A stretch of 64,000 nt of DNA from Treponema sp. (GCA_017381365.1 JAFOCI010000015.1:52134-116133); one strand, 5' to 3'. Counted from the first letter of the stretch, positions 1 to 9,004 are shown. The notes: generated from the sequence alone by a model not told the origin. Made by a program: numbers and translations.

Positions 1-262
1 CCGAAATTCGAGTTTTTTGAAAATTAAACATAAAATTGATTTTACAAAAAAATTGTTTAATTATGAAAATACGGGAAGGAAGAAAGAGGCTGGCAAAAAC
101 ATTCGCAAGTCGGAAACGGTAGTTTCCTTGCCGACTTGCGCATGTAGCGACGCTAGCTAGCGGTTTTGACAGTCGCTTTCTGACTGGCAGTATTTTCATA
201 ATGCAAATGGGATTATAAAAATCAATTTTATGCATTGCCAATTAAAATTCGAAATTCGAACT
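1..262. repeat. Imperfect palindromic repeat element (left edge of window)
   Basis: The outer arms are inverted copies of each other. ATAAAATTGATTTT near 31-44 recurs inverted near 217-231, TATGAAAATAC (62-72) recurs inverted at 190-200, and CGAAATTCGA occurs near both ends. The centre holds a strong hairpin at 104-140 (CGCAAGTC...GACTTGCG with an inner GGAAAC/GTTTCC stem). Positions 1-113 occur again, inverted and with about three mismatches, at 18204-18315. No ORF is visible. It looks like a non-autonomous, MITE-like element, and it may extend left of the window. Confidence 0.6.
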
Positions 263-317
263 AATTTATAAAATTAACTGGAAATTCAATCTATAATTAC
301 TCATAAAAGAGGTTTAT

Positions 318-1016
318 ATGACAAAAGTATTATCTGTTGGTGGCAGTATCGTTGTACCTGAAAAACCAGATACAGAATTTTTAACAAGCTTCATTAAAAT
401 GGTGAAGGAATGGCTTTCTGAAGACGATAGCCGCAAATTGATTCTTGTAGTAGGCGGTGGTGCTCCTGCCAGAGTTTATCAGACTGCCTACGCTGAAATT
501 GCAAAAAATGCTGGCGGCTCATCTGCACTTGACGCAGCTGACTGGATAGGAATTATGGCTACCCGCCTTAACGCTCAGCTTGTAAAAGCCAGCTTTGGTG
601 ACCTTTGCCAGAATGACGTTGTATACGATCCAACAGCACCAATCGAATTCAAGGGAAAAGTTCTTCTTGCAGCCGGCTGGCATCCAGGATTTTCAACAGA
701 TAATGATGCAGTTCTTCTTGCAGAAAAACACGGCGCAAAAACTGTTGTAAATCTTTCTAACATTGAAAAAGTTTACACAGATGACCCAAGAAAAAATCCA
801 GATGCAAAACCAATTGATCAGATTTCATGGGCTGATTTCCGTAAAATGGTTGGCGATGACTGGACTCCTGGCAAGAACTGTCCGTTTGACCCAATCGCAT
901 CAAAAAAAGCAGATGAATGCGGCATGAAAGTAATCTGTGCAGGCGGAAAAAATATTCCTAACATCAGAAATATTCTTGATGACAAGGAATTTATCGGAAC
1001 TCAAATTGGCGAATAA
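318..1016 (+). CDS. UMP kinase-like amino-acid-kinase family protein
   Basis: The 232-aa product starts with a beta-strand/glycine loop (VLSVGGSIV, residues 4-12) and carries VVGGGAPAR near residues 43-52 and TDNDAVLLAE near 127-136, which is the arrangement of the amino acid kinase fold. The closest family I recognise is the archaeal-type UMP kinase (UMP + ATP to UDP + ADP), active in the cytoplasm in pyrimidine nucleotide synthesis. The start has an AGAGG ribosome binding site about 7 nt upstream and a TATAAT at 292-297. The gene stands alone: a repeat lies upstream and a bidirectional terminator downstream. Substrate specificity is inferred; another small-molecule kinase of the same fold is possible. 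Confidence 0.7.
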   Translation: MTKVLSVGGSIVVPEKPDTEFLTSFIKMVKEWLSEDDSRKLILVVGGGAPARVYQTAYAEIAKNAGGSSALDAADWIGIMATRLNAQLVKASFGDLCQNDVVYDPTAPIEFKGKVLLAAGWHPGFSTDNDAVLLAEKHGAKTVVNLSNIEKVYTDDPRKNPDAKPIDQISWADFRKMVGDDWTPGKNCPFDPIASKKADECGMKVICAGGKNIPNIRNILDDKEFIGTQIGE

Positions 1017-1029
1017 TTAAAACCCATTG

Positions 1030-1073
1030 AATGGTGGTTCAGCTTTATCATAAAAGCAAAACCACCATTTTTT
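1030..1073. terminator. Bidirectional terminator
   Basis: A perfect 10-bp stem AATGGTGGTT (1030-1039) / AACCACCATT (1060-1069) has an inner GCTTTA/TAAAGC pairing and is followed by a T run. It lies between two convergent genes, the UMP-kinase-like gene and the lipoprotein gene. Confidence 0.8.
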
Positions 1074-1680
1074 ATCTGAACATCATTTCCATTTTTGAAA
1101 GAATTGAATCAATTTTTTCGCCGTAAAGCTTGTCTGTTGCCCATACACCAGCCAGGTCAAAAATTGTTTCCGCAAATTTTGTCTTGTGAACCCATCTGTA
1201 ACGAGGATCAATTAATTCCTGATTCAAAGGAACGTCTTCTGTTGTAGCGTATGCCTGCAGATGCTGAATATGAGCCCGAACCCCCAGCTGTTCTGTTTCA
1301 AACCATTCTCCTGGATGTTCTGCATCCATAGCGCCAAGACCACAGTAATTATGCATTTCTGGAACAACAAGATTTCCAAAACTAAGATAACCTGTTTCAA
1401 GGCACATCTGGGCAAAAGCACAATCGGAATTTATATTCTCTTTTGCGGCTTCTTCAATATAATACTGAGCAAACTGCACTATTTGTTCTTTATCTGCATC
1501 TGTACGGACAGAAACAAAATAATCTGCAAGCTGCTGAGCATTCAAAACAGGTTCACCCAAAAGTCTTCTGGAAATTGTGAGTTCCTGCCCTTTTTTCTGC
1601 TGAACTGACTGACATGAAAAGAAAATAAAAACTACACTTGCTGCTAAAAGGGTTTTAATGATTGATTTAATATATTTCAT
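1072..1680 (-). CDS. Glucosaminidase-domain lipoprotein (GH73/FlgJ-C-like)
   Basis: The 202-aa product has a hydrophobic signal segment ending in the lipobox FFSC (Cys about residue 23), so it is predicted to be a lipoprotein. The mature part contains AFAQMCLETGYLSFG, matching the catalytic-Glu segment of the mannosyl-glycoprotein endo-beta-N-acetylglucosaminidase family (FlgJ C-terminal, GH73), followed by NYCGLGA and GVRAHIQHLQAY, both typical of that fold. The likely role is cleavage of peptidoglycan glycan strands in the periplasm, perhaps for cell separation or flagellar rod passage. It is divergent from radC and shares a terminator with the gene on its other side. Confidence 0.75.
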   Translation of the reverse strand: MKYIKSIIKTLLAASVVFIFFSCQSVQQKKGQELTISRRLLGEPVLNAQQLADYFVSVRTDADKEQIVQFAQYYIEEAAKENINSDCAFAQMCLETGYLSFGNLVVPEMHNYCGLGAMDAEHPGEWFETEQLGVRAHIQHLQAYATTEDVPLNQELIDPRYRWVHKTKFAETIFDLAGVWATDKLYGEKIDSILSKMEMMFR

Positions 1681-1754
1681 ACTTATTTTTCGGTTTTTTT
1701 TAAAATTTATTTAATTTTTCAGATTTATTGTGCAGAAATCACCATGTTACACAC

Positions 1755-1760
1755 TTTATA
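1755..1760 (+). promoter_or_regulatory. Possible -10 of radC, 6 nt before ATG
   Basis: TTTATA ends 6 nt before the ATG at 1767 and there is no Shine-Dalgarno. This is the weakest member of the leaderless-type set in this window. Confidence 0.3.
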
Positions 1761-1766
1761 TATGTG

Positions 1767-2420
1767 ATGGAAAATAAAATTAAACCAAACGTGCGGGAAC
1801 TTGCACTAAAACACGGACTATCATTTCTTACAGATCAGGAACTGATAATGGTAATACTGGGCACAGGAACAAAACAATTTCCTGTTGATATACTTTCTGA
1901 AAAAATAACTCATGCATTAAACAGTTCTAACTGGGAAAACACAATTGAAAATCTGATGCACATAAAGGGGGTTGGAAGAAGCAAAGCTCTTGCCATTGCC
2001 TGCGCCCTGGAACTGGGAAAACGACGGAACAGCCACAAGGACGCAAAAATCCGCTCTGCCAGAGATATTCTCCCGTTCGTAAAAAATTACTCGATTCAAC
2101 AGAAGGAACATTTTTTGTGCATTACTTTAAACGGGAGCCATGAAATCATCCAGATACGCATAGTTTCCATAGGAACTATAAACAGAACTATTGTTCATCC
2201 ACGGGAAATATTTTCAGAAGCACTTATGGAAAACGCGGCGGCAATAATTGTCTGCCATAATCATCCTTCTGGCAACTGCGAACCTTCTGAACAAGACATT
2301 GAAACTACAAAAATTATAAAATGTTCTGCCGACATTCTGGGAATACCTTTGCTTGACCACATAATTTTTTCTGAAAATAATTATTTCAGCTTTGTAGAGA
2401 ACAAATTGCTGTGTTCGTAG
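1767..2420 (+). CDS. radC: RadC-family JAB/MPN domain protein
   Basis: From the start MENKIKPN the product is 217 aa. It has an N-terminal helix-hairpin-helix segment (LMHIKGVGRSKALAIACALELGKR is its core) and a C-terminal JAMM metalloprotease-like domain with HNHPSG and a downstream Asp (SEQD), the zinc-binding signature of RadC/YeeS proteins. The biochemical role of RadC is unsettled; a DNA repair role was proposed historically. The open frame extends 13 codons upstream to 1728, but I prefer 1767 because family members begin near this point and a -10-like TTTATA lies just upstream. It is transcribed divergently from the lipoprotein gene. Confidence 0.88.
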   Translation: MENKIKPNVRELALKHGLSFLTDQELIMVILGTGTKQFPVDILSEKITHALNSSNWENTIENLMHIKGVGRSKALAIACALELGKRRNSHKDAKIRSARDILPFVKNYSIQQKEHFLCITLNGSHEIIQIRIVSIGTINRTIVHPREIFSEALMENAAAIIVCHNHPSGNCEPSEQDIETTKIIKCSADILGIPLLDHIIFSENNYFSFVENKLLCS

Positions 2421-2451
2421 TATAATATAACTGCTTAAACAGGCGGGGTTT

Positions 2452-2805
2452 ATGAAAAGATTTTCAATGTTTTTTATTTTGCTGCTCTTCATCTACTGTA
2501 TTTTTGCACAGTCTCAGAATTCATTTTTAATTCCAGAACGCAAAATTCAGATTGACGAAAGCCAGACTGAAATAACTGTAAGAACAAACGTCAAAGGCTG
2601 TTCCGTTTATCTGAATGGAATATACAAAGGAACAACGCCTCTTAAAATAAAAAATCTGATTACCGGAAATTATGAGCTGAAACTTGAAAAAACTGACTAT
2701 GCTCCTGCAAAGGCCTTCATCAAGGTTGTAAGGGGAATTTCCTACGATTATCTTATTCAGATGAAAAAAAATGAATTTAATGCAGATAATTTGCAAAACC
2801 AGTAA
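2452..2805 (+). CDS. Secreted PEGA-domain protein
   Basis: The 117-aa product has an N-terminal signal peptide (hydrophobic residues about 5-19, then FAQS) and then one PEGA-like beta domain: VKGCSVYLNGIYKGTTPLKI followed by GNYELKLEKTDYAP, which is the typical strand-GxxxGxTPL-strand pattern. PEGA domains are small periplasmic or surface modules found on envelope proteins; no enzymatic role is implied. A GGCGGGG Shine-Dalgarno and a TATAAT at 2421-2426 precede the start. The htrA-like gene begins 21 nt downstream with a promoter-like sequence of its own. Confidence 0.75.
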   Translation: MKRFSMFFILLLFIYCIFAQSQNSFLIPERKIQIDESQTEITVRTNVKGCSVYLNGIYKGTTPLKIKNLITGNYELKLEKTDYAPAKAFIKVVRGISYDYLIQMKKNEFNADNLQNQ

Positions 2806-2819
2806 TATTTCACTAGAAT
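2791..2819 (+). promoter_or_regulatory. Promoter of htrA-like gene, leaderless geometry
   Basis: TTGCAA (2791-2796) and TAGAAT (2814-2819) are separated by 17 nt. The -10 ends 7 nt before the ATG at 2827, so the predicted transcription start falls on or next to the ATG. No Shine-Dalgarno is present. Confidence 0.6.
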
Positions 2820-2826
2820 TGAATGT

Positions 2827-4083
2827 ATGAAGCTTTATACTAAATCCCAGCTTATTTTCTGTACCGTTATTGGAATGGCAATTGCCGCCGGAGTTTCTTC
2901 TGTCATCTCTTTCAATTCAAGAAAAAATGAGAGCGCACAGAGCAGCAGTTCAAAAGAAACACATGAAATTTCTGCATCATCATCAGAGTTTGTGAACATT
3001 GAAAATACAGAATCAGACATAAATTCATTTCCTGTGTCGTCAGACACAACATATACATTGGACGAAAAACAGAACATTTCAATTTATGAAAAATGCAGTC
3101 CTGCTGTTGTGAACATCAACACTCAGGTTACTGGCGTAAACTGGTTTCTTGAACCTATAATTCAAGATGGCGGTAGCGGTTCTGGTTCAATAATTGACAA
3201 ACTGGGCTATGTTCTTACAAATGTTCATGTAATCAAAAATGCATCCAAAATCTACGTTTCACTTTCTGATGGAACTCAGTATGAAGCTCAGATTATCGGG
3301 CAGGATGCTGACAGTGACCTTGCGGTTATAAAGTTCAATCCGCCACAGGGAACAGAACTTCAGACAATACCTTTTGGAGATTCAACAAAGCTTAAGGTAG
3401 GACAGAAAGTTATTGCCATCGGAAATCCTTACGGTTTTGACAGAACAATGACAACAGGAATCATTTCTGCTCTTGGCCGTCCAATCAAAGATTCCAGCAC
3501 AAACAGAATCATCCGCAATATGATTCAGACAGATACAGCCATAAACCCTGGAAATTCAGGTGGTCCTCTTTTAGACACGAACGGCAACATGATTGGTATC
3601 AATACAATCATTTATTCAAACAGTGGTTCCAGTGCAGGAATCGGTTTTTCTGTACCGGCAGAAACTGCAATCCGGGTTGCTTCTGATTTAGTGAAATACG
3701 GAAAAGTGCGCCGCGGAATTCTGGAAATTTCTGTAGTTCAGCTGAATAATACAATCGCAAACTATGCAAACCTTGATATTTCCCGAGGACTTCTTGTTTC
3801 TAGAACTACAAAAGGCGGAAACGCAGATAAAGCTGGTGTTATTCAGGGAACACAGGCAGTACGGTACGGATACAGCAATTCTGTAATTTATCTTGGCGGT
3901 GACATCATTACAAAAATTGACAACATCAGCATTTCTTCTATTGCGGACTATTATTCTGCTTTGGAAAGCAAACGGCCTGGAGACAACGTAACTGTAACTC
4001 TTCACAGAAACAGAAAAGACAGAACAGTAATAATAAAGCTGGCTTCTCCAGATGAAATTCAAAAAAATGAAACGATAATGTAA
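2827..4083 (+). CDS. HtrA/DegP-type trypsin-like serine protease with PDZ domain
   Basis: The 418-aa product has an N-terminal membrane anchor or signal (residues 8-29), a Ser-rich linker (30-80), a trypsin-like domain and a C-terminal PDZ domain (about 300-410, including GGDIITKIDN). The catalytic triad is visible: His134 in LTNVHVI, Asp164 in DSDLAVIKF and Ser244 in NPGNSGGPLL. It should act in the periplasm, degrading or refolding damaged envelope proteins. It has one PDZ domain, as in DegS or short HtrA forms, rather than the two of DegP. The following tyrosine-phosphatase-like gene starts 13 nt downstream and is probably co-transcribed. Confidence 0.9.
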   Translation: MKLYTKSQLIFCTVIGMAIAAGVSSVISFNSRKNESAQSSSSKETHEISASSSEFVNIENTESDINSFPVSSDTTYTLDEKQNISIYEKCSPAVVNINTQVTGVNWFLEPIIQDGGSGSGSIIDKLGYVLTNVHVIKNASKIYVSLSDGTQYEAQIIGQDADSDLAVIKFNPPQGTELQTIPFGDSTKLKVGQKVIAIGNPYGFDRTMTTGIISALGRPIKDSSTNRIIRNMIQTDTAINPGNSGGPLLDTNGNMIGINTIIYSNSGSSAGIGFSVPAETAIRVASDLVKYGKVRRGILEISVVQLNNTIANYANLDISRGLLVSRTTKGGNADKAGVIQGTQAVRYGYSNSVIYLGGDIITKIDNISISSIADYYSALESKRPGDNVTVTLHRNRKDRTVIIKLASPDEIQKNETIM

Positions 4084-4096
4084 AAGAAGTATCAGC

Positions 4097-6412
4097 ATGG
4101 TGACAGAAGATAGAAAAGCTTATGGAATAATCACAATAAAACCTCTATCCCAGTCGACTACAGATTACTTTACTGACTGCAAAATAAAATCTGCTAGAAT
4201 TTCTGTAAGCTGTTCAGATATAAAGCAATCGGAAGAACCTTTTGCCGACATAAATATCACCAGCTGCAATTTTAATTCTGTTGAAATTGGTAACATTCCT
4301 TCTGGTAAAAACCGCATAATCACAATTCAGTTCTTTGATGAAAATAAAAAAGAGCTGCCGTGCTGTCGCATCCGCGGAGTAACAGATATCTGTTCCGATA
4401 AAAATAATGTAGTTGCATTAGGAAATGAAACAACTTCCTACGGAAATGTAATCTATGCCCTTAAAGACTTTTTTTCGGACCTTTCTGAACCTGGCGAAAA
4501 AACTGCCTGTGAACTTGAAAAACTGAAAAATGCCGTTGATTCTTCGGTTCATCCAATTCTTTACGACTGGCAGACTCTTGCTGGCGGTTACATGGCATTT
4601 ACGCCAATCAGAAACAAAAGCGATTACATACTTTCTACAGGCAGTTTAACCTTTGATTATCTTTTAAGCGACAAATTTACTGTTCATGTAGACGATCCGC
4701 TTTCTTCTGATGTTTACTGCAAAAAAGCAGGCAAAGGAAAAACAATCACAGGCATTGCTCCAGGAACCTGGAATCTTTACGTAAAAAATTCAAAAGGAAA
4801 TATTCTTGAAAAAAAGGAAATTTCCATAAAATCTGGTGAAACAAAAACTATGGGCCACCTTGAACACAACGGAATTGCAATCCTTGTGAACAGAAAAAAA
4901 CGATTTAATTTTATTCACTACTGGAACATTAACAATGCAGATTTTCCAGACACAAAATGGCCTGGCGAAAAATTTTCCAGAACAGTAGCTGCAGAAAATG
5001 CAGAAGCTTCCAGTTATTACGTAAAGAATTTCCGTGATTTTGAAAAGCTAAACTGTCTCATCACTAACAGGCGCGGAAAAAAATTCTGTAAAAACGATAT
5101 TGAAATCCGTTCAAAAGGCGTTTACATCATTCATGAAAACGGTGCAGAAAATCTTATTTCCGCCGGCGAAAAATATTCAGCTTCAATAAATCTAAGCGAT
5201 TATCCTCTTTCAGAAGAAAATTTCAGAACCTTTTATTACGACGATTTTGAAAATCGCCAGATTATCATGCTTTTTAATCCTGAAACATGGAACAAAAAAA
5301 ATGTAACCTCTGCAAAAATTCAGTTTACAGCTGGTATCAATGACGTTTCAAGTTTTTGCGGTCCTTCCTGCAACATGAAAAAAGACAGCGAAACTGGCGT
5401 GTGGTATGCAGCAGTTCCTTACAGCGAATTAAGGGAAACAAATCAGTCTGGTCAGCCCACCTACAGAATGAAAATAGACGATACTGACTTTGACTGTGCA
5501 GAAGCTTTGAACAGCATGGGACTTGGCGGCTATGTTTATACAAAATTCATTTCAAAAACGGCACAGACTTCGTTGCCTTGCATTATTTACAACCGTCAGA
5601 AAAAAGACGAAATAATTAGTCGCCTTAAAGAAGAAAAACACTGTAAAACAATCCAGGAGTTTGACCTTTCAACAGAAGAAGGACAGATGGAACTTGCAAA
5701 TTTCCGCCTTATTCCAGGAACAAAAAATATTTACCGCTCTTATCATCCTTATGCGCCATCAAAAACAGAATTTGAAACAGAGCCATACAGAATGTATTAC
5801 ATTGGTCTTTTGGGCGAAAAATACGGAATAAAAGCAGACATAAACGTTTCTGGAGATACTGAAATTGAACTTTCGGAAATAAAAATTTTTGACGGCAAAT
5901 CTGAATGCATAAAAACTGCAGATTATGCGCCAGAATACTATAAATCTATTATCAGCGAATACAGAAATAAGCCGGAAAATCAGAAACCTGTCATACTTTT
6001 AACAAAAGAAGACGGAAATTTTGGATATGACAGATGCTACTCCAATAGCAAATCCCCTGAATTTGCAGAAAACATTGCCGCCCTTGTAAAATTCATGAAC
6101 AACGTAGAAGGACCGTATCAGCTGCACTGTGCAATCGGAACAGACCGCACAGGAATCGTATGTGCAATTCTTTCGGGGCTTTGCGGAGCCACATACCAGC
6201 AGATAGAAGAAGACTACTGCGCCTCCAGAAAAATGGGCATTCTGGAATACCGCGGTCCAGGATGCGTGCGCTACGCCTTAGAAGAATTCATAGGTTCAGA
6301 AGATATTGATTCCGTAAAAAATCTGCAGAAAGCCATGATTGAAAGCCTTGTTGCAAAAAGCAGCATCACAAGGGCAGAAGTTGAAAAGATGATTGAAAGG
6401 GTTGGATTGTAA
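4097..6412 (+). CDS. Large protein with C-terminal tyrosine-phosphatase (CX5R) domain
   Basis: The 771-aa product has a long N-terminal region I do not recognise. It appears to be built from beta-rich segments, including one resembling an Ig or carbohydrate-binding fold (about 170-260) and another near 395-470. The C-terminal third resembles Y_phosphatase3-type enzymes: LIPGTKNIYRSYHPYAP near 545, then the P-loop HCAIGTDRTG with Cys678 and Arg684 of the CX5R signature. Phosphotyrosine or phosphoinositide phosphatase activity is likely. No signal peptide is evident from this start, yet the beta-rich N-terminus is typical of extracytoplasmic proteins, so location is uncertain. It lies 13 nt after the htrA-like gene. 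Confidence 0.65.
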   Translation: MVTEDRKAYGIITIKPLSQSTTDYFTDCKIKSARISVSCSDIKQSEEPFADINITSCNFNSVEIGNIPSGKNRIITIQFFDENKKELPCCRIRGVTDICSDKNNVVALGNETTSYGNVIYALKDFFSDLSEPGEKTACELEKLKNAVDSSVHPILYDWQTLAGGYMAFTPIRNKSDYILSTGSLTFDYLLSDKFTVHVDDPLSSDVYCKKAGKGKTITGIAPGTWNLYVKNSKGNILEKKEISIKSGETKTMGHLEHNGIAILVNRKKRFNFIHYWNINNADFPDTKWPGEKFSRTVAAENAEASSYYVKNFRDFEKLNCLITNRRGKKFCKNDIEIRSKGVYIIHENGAENLISAGEKYSASINLSDYPLSEENFRTFYYDDFENRQIIMLFNPETWNKKNVTSAKIQFTAGINDVSSFCGPSCNMKKDSETGVWYAAVPYSELRETNQSGQPTYRMKIDDTDFDCAEALNSMGLGGYVYTKFISKTAQTSLPCIIYNRQKKDEIISRLKEEKHCKTIQEFDLSTEEGQMELANFRLIPGTKNIYRSYHPYAPSKTEFETEPYRMYYIGLLGEKYGIKADINVSGDTEIELSEIKIFDGKSECIKTADYAPEYYKSIISEYRNKPENQKPVILLTKEDGNFGYDRCYSNSKSPEFAENIAALVKFMNNVEGPYQLHCAIGTDRTGIVCAILSGLCGATYQQIEEDYCASRKMGILEYRGPGCVRYALEEFIGSEDIDSVKNLQKAMIESLVAKSSITRAEVEKMIERVGL

Positions 6413-6530
6413 GACTCCCCCGCACCTTTGCCAACGCCCCCGCACTCTGCCAACATAAAATCATTCTGCCATTTAATCCCGACAAAAATACCGAGCGTTA
6501 GCGGGGGCCGGAACACCCTTTGCAAATGAA
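6413..6530. repeat. GC-rich intergenic repeat with GAGCGTTAGCG...GGAACACCC
   Basis: CCCCCGCAC is repeated in two near-identical short units (TTTGCCAACG and TCTGCCAAC contexts), followed by GAGCGTTAGCGGGGGCCGGAACACCC near 6493-6519. The last motif recurs almost identically near 55022-55050, and its CGCTAACGCTC complement is near 9043-9053. This suggests a dispersed repeat family. No coding potential is evident. Confidence 0.5.
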
Positions 6531-6583
6531 ACTTGTGCCCTTAAAATCTTAAATCTGGCATTCCAAATTTTCCCCGTTAATGT

Positions 6584-6589
6584 TAAAAT
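6584..6589 (+). promoter_or_regulatory. -10 element of uvrB, 6 nt before ATG
   Basis: TAAAAT ends 6 nt before the uvrB ATG and no Shine-Dalgarno is present. This is consistent with a leaderless mRNA. Confidence 0.5.
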
Positions 6590-6595
6590 TATTCC

Positions 6596-8593
6596 ATGCG
6601 TAAGTTTGAAGTTGTTTCGCCTTTCCAGCCAAGCGGCGATCAGGGACAGGCAATAGATAGACTTGCAGAAGGATTTTTGCGGGGCGATAAATATCAGACG
6701 CTTAAAGGTGTTACAGGCTCCGGCAAAACTTTTACAATGGCAAAAATCATCGAAAAAGTTCAGCGGCCAACTTTAATCATAAGCCACAACAAAACTCTTT
6801 CTGCCCAGCTCTACAGAGAATTCAAATCGTTTTTTCCCAACAATGCAGTTGAATATTTCGTTTCATATTACGACTATTACCAGCCGGAAGCCTATGTGCC
6901 AGCCCGGGACCTTTATATTGAAAAAGATGCTTCCATAAATAAAGAAATTGACCAGATGAAGATGGCGGCAACCTACAGTCTTATGGAACGACGGGACGTT
7001 ATCGTCATTGCCACAGTTTCCTGCATCTACGGTCTTGGTATGCCAGAGCTTTATAAGAGCATGCGGGTTCATATTGAAAAAGGCGAAACGCTGGACACTC
7101 ATAAACTTGCCCTTACACTTTCTCAGATTCAATATTCCAGAAACGACATGGTTCTTGAACGAGGCACTTTCCGTATCAAGGGCGACGTTATAGAAATCTA
7201 TCCACCTTACATGGAATTTGACGAAGCCTACCGAATTGAACTTGATTGGGATGAAGTTGTGCGAATCCGCCGATTCAACGTTATTTCCGGCAAAATCACA
7301 GAGGAACTGGACGAAACTACAGTTTACCCTGCAAAAAACTTTGTTGTTCCGCCTGACCAGCTTACCCTTGCCACAGACCGCATTCAAAAAGAACTGGAAC
7401 TGCGCCTGGAAGAACTGAACTCCCAGAAAAAGCTTCTGGAAGCGGAACGCCTTAAAACCCGCGTAACCTACGACATAGAAATGATGAAGGAAATGGGCTA
7501 CTGCTCTGGAATTGAAAATTATTCCGCGCCAATCGCAGACCGCAAACCAGGCCAGCCACCGGCAACACTTCTGCACTATTTTCCTTCTGACTTCCTTTGC
7601 ATGATAGACGAAGCTCATGTCTCAGTGCCTCAGATTGGCGCAATGTATGAAGGCGACCGCAGCCGCAAACAGAATCTTGTTGACTTTGGATTCCGCCTGC
7701 CAAGCGCGCTGGATAACCGTCCGCTAAAAATTGATGAATTCACAAAAATGATGAATCAGGTCATCTACGTAACGGCAACCCCACGCAAAGAAGAAATCAA
7801 GCAGTCCACTCAGGTAGTTGAGCAGCTCATCCGCCCAACAGGACTTCTTGACCCTATTATTGAAGTGCGCCCTACAGAAGGTCAGATGGAAGACATCTAC
7901 CGCGAAATCAAGGAGCGTATAGCAAAAAAGGAGCGAAGCCTTGTCCTTACCCTTACAAAAAAAATGGCAGAGGATCTTACAGCCTATCTTCTTGATCTAG
8001 ATTTAAAGGTAAAATACATCCATTCGGAAATTGACACCTTTGAGCGCGTTGAAATTCTAAAGTCCCTCCGCACCGGCGAAATCGATGTGCTCATCGGTAT
8101 CAATCTTTTGCGAGAAGGAATCGATCTTCCGGAAGTCAGCTTTATTGCACTTTTAGATGCAGATAAAATCGGATTCTTGCGCTCCACAACATCCCTGATT
8201 CAGATTATTGGCCGTGCAGCCCGCAACGCAGAAGGCATGGTTGTAATGTACGCAGACCGCATGAGTGACGCAATGAAAGAAGCCATCGACGAAACAAAGC
8301 ACCGCCGCTCAATTCAGGAAGCCTACAACAAGGAACACGGAATTACACCGCAGACCGTTAAAAAGCAGATTCAGGATATTCTGGAACACCAGCAGGAAGA
8401 AGCAGAAGAAACCGCCCGCATTACCGTTGACACCCTTAAAAAATCTGCAAACCTCTTTGACAAAAAGCAGCGCACAAAGCTGATTAATGCGCTCAAACAG
8501 GAAATGTCTGAATGTGCCGAACGCCTTGAATACGAACAAGCTGCCGCCCTCCGCGACCAGATAAAAGAAATCGAAGCACAATACGGAAAGTAA
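6596..8593 (+). CDS. uvrB: UvrABC system protein B
   Basis: The 665-aa product is full length for UvrB. Walker A is GVTGSGKT (residues 38-45), the beta-hairpin region follows (YYDYYQPEAYVP), and the helicase motifs include IDEAHVS, VTATPRK and QIIGRAARN. The C-terminal UVR motif (LEYEQAAALRDQIKEIE) is the UvrC-interaction segment. It is the DNA-damage-verifying ATPase of nucleotide excision repair, loaded by UvrA and recruiting UvrC. It is monocistronic here, with a repeat region upstream and rpmB under its own promoter downstream. There is no obvious LexA-type operator in the short upstream region. Confidence 0.97.
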   Translation: MRKFEVVSPFQPSGDQGQAIDRLAEGFLRGDKYQTLKGVTGSGKTFTMAKIIEKVQRPTLIISHNKTLSAQLYREFKSFFPNNAVEYFVSYYDYYQPEAYVPARDLYIEKDASINKEIDQMKMAATYSLMERRDVIVIATVSCIYGLGMPELYKSMRVHIEKGETLDTHKLALTLSQIQYSRNDMVLERGTFRIKGDVIEIYPPYMEFDEAYRIELDWDEVVRIRRFNVISGKITEELDETTVYPAKNFVVPPDQLTLATDRIQKELELRLEELNSQKKLLEAERLKTRVTYDIEMMKEMGYCSGIENYSAPIADRKPGQPPATLLHYFPSDFLCMIDEAHVSVPQIGAMYEGDRSRKQNLVDFGFRLPSALDNRPLKIDEFTKMMNQVIYVTATPRKEEIKQSTQVVEQLIRPTGLLDPIIEVRPTEGQMEDIYREIKERIAKKERSLVLTLTKKMAEDLTAYLLDLDLKVKYIHSEIDTFERVEILKSLRTGEIDVLIGINLLREGIDLPEVSFIALLDADKIGFLRSTTSLIQIIGRAARNAEGMVVMYADRMSDAMKEAIDETKHRRSIQEAYNKEHGITPQTVKKQIQDILEHQQEEAEETARITVDTLKKSANLFDKKQRTKLINALKQEMSECAERLEYEQAAALRDQIKEIEAQYGK

Positions 8594-8631
8594 ACAATAC
8601 ACTGAAATTCAACTCAATGCTTTTTTATGCC

Positions 8632-8660
8632 TTGACACTATTGCCCTATTCCTATATTCT
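8632..8660 (+). promoter_or_regulatory. Promoter of rpmB
   Basis: TTGACA (8632-8637), a 17-nt spacer and TATTCT (8655-8660). The start codon follows 38 nt later with an AAGGTAGG ribosome binding site at 8683-8690, so this transcript has a conventional leader. Confidence 0.75.
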
Positions 8661-8698
8661 ATTAAAACTCACGTGAAAAACATAAGGTAGGTATAGAT

Positions 8699-8923
8699 AT
8701 GTCTAGAAGTTGTGATATTTGCGGTAAAGGCGTTCAGTACGGAAACAAAGTTTCAAAGTCTTTCAACCACACAAAACGCACATGGCGTCCTAATTTGATG
8801 ACTGTAAAAACTGATCTTGGCAACGGTGAAGTAAGAACTCTTAAGATTTGTACACGTTGTTTCAAGAGCGATTTCATTGTAAAGAAAGTTCGCGTACCAA
8901 AAACACCTGTAGAAGCTAAATAA
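8699..8923 (+). CDS. rpmB: Ribosomal protein bL28 (zinc-binding form)
   Basis: The 74-aa product begins MSRSCDICGKGVQYGN and carries SKSFNHTKRTWRPNL, the hallmark of bL28. Two CxxC pairs (CDIC at 5-8 and CTRC near 57-60) mark the zinc-ribbon C+ variant. It binds 23S rRNA in the large subunit. It is monocistronic, with a consensus promoter and its own terminator. Confidence 0.97.
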   Translation: MSRSCDICGKGVQYGNKVSKSFNHTKRTWRPNLMTVKTDLGNGEVRTLKICTRCFKSDFIVKKVRVPKTPVEAK

Positions 8924-8934
8924 TTAGTTTCTAA

Positions 8935-8972
8935 AAAAAAAACCGCTTCAGACGTGGAGCGGTTTTTTAATT
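8935..8972 (+). terminator. Rho-independent terminator of rpmB
   Basis: The AACCGCT (8941-8947) / AGCGGTT (8958-8964) stem is preceded by an A run and followed by a T run. Confidence 0.85.
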
Positions 8973-9004
8973 TAACATAATCAAATTCGTTTCAGAAATA
9001 TTTT

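Noticed and set aside
6863..7618. 251-aa minus-strand ORF inside uvrB
   Set aside because: It is a shadow of uvrB with no ribosome binding site or recognisable domain.
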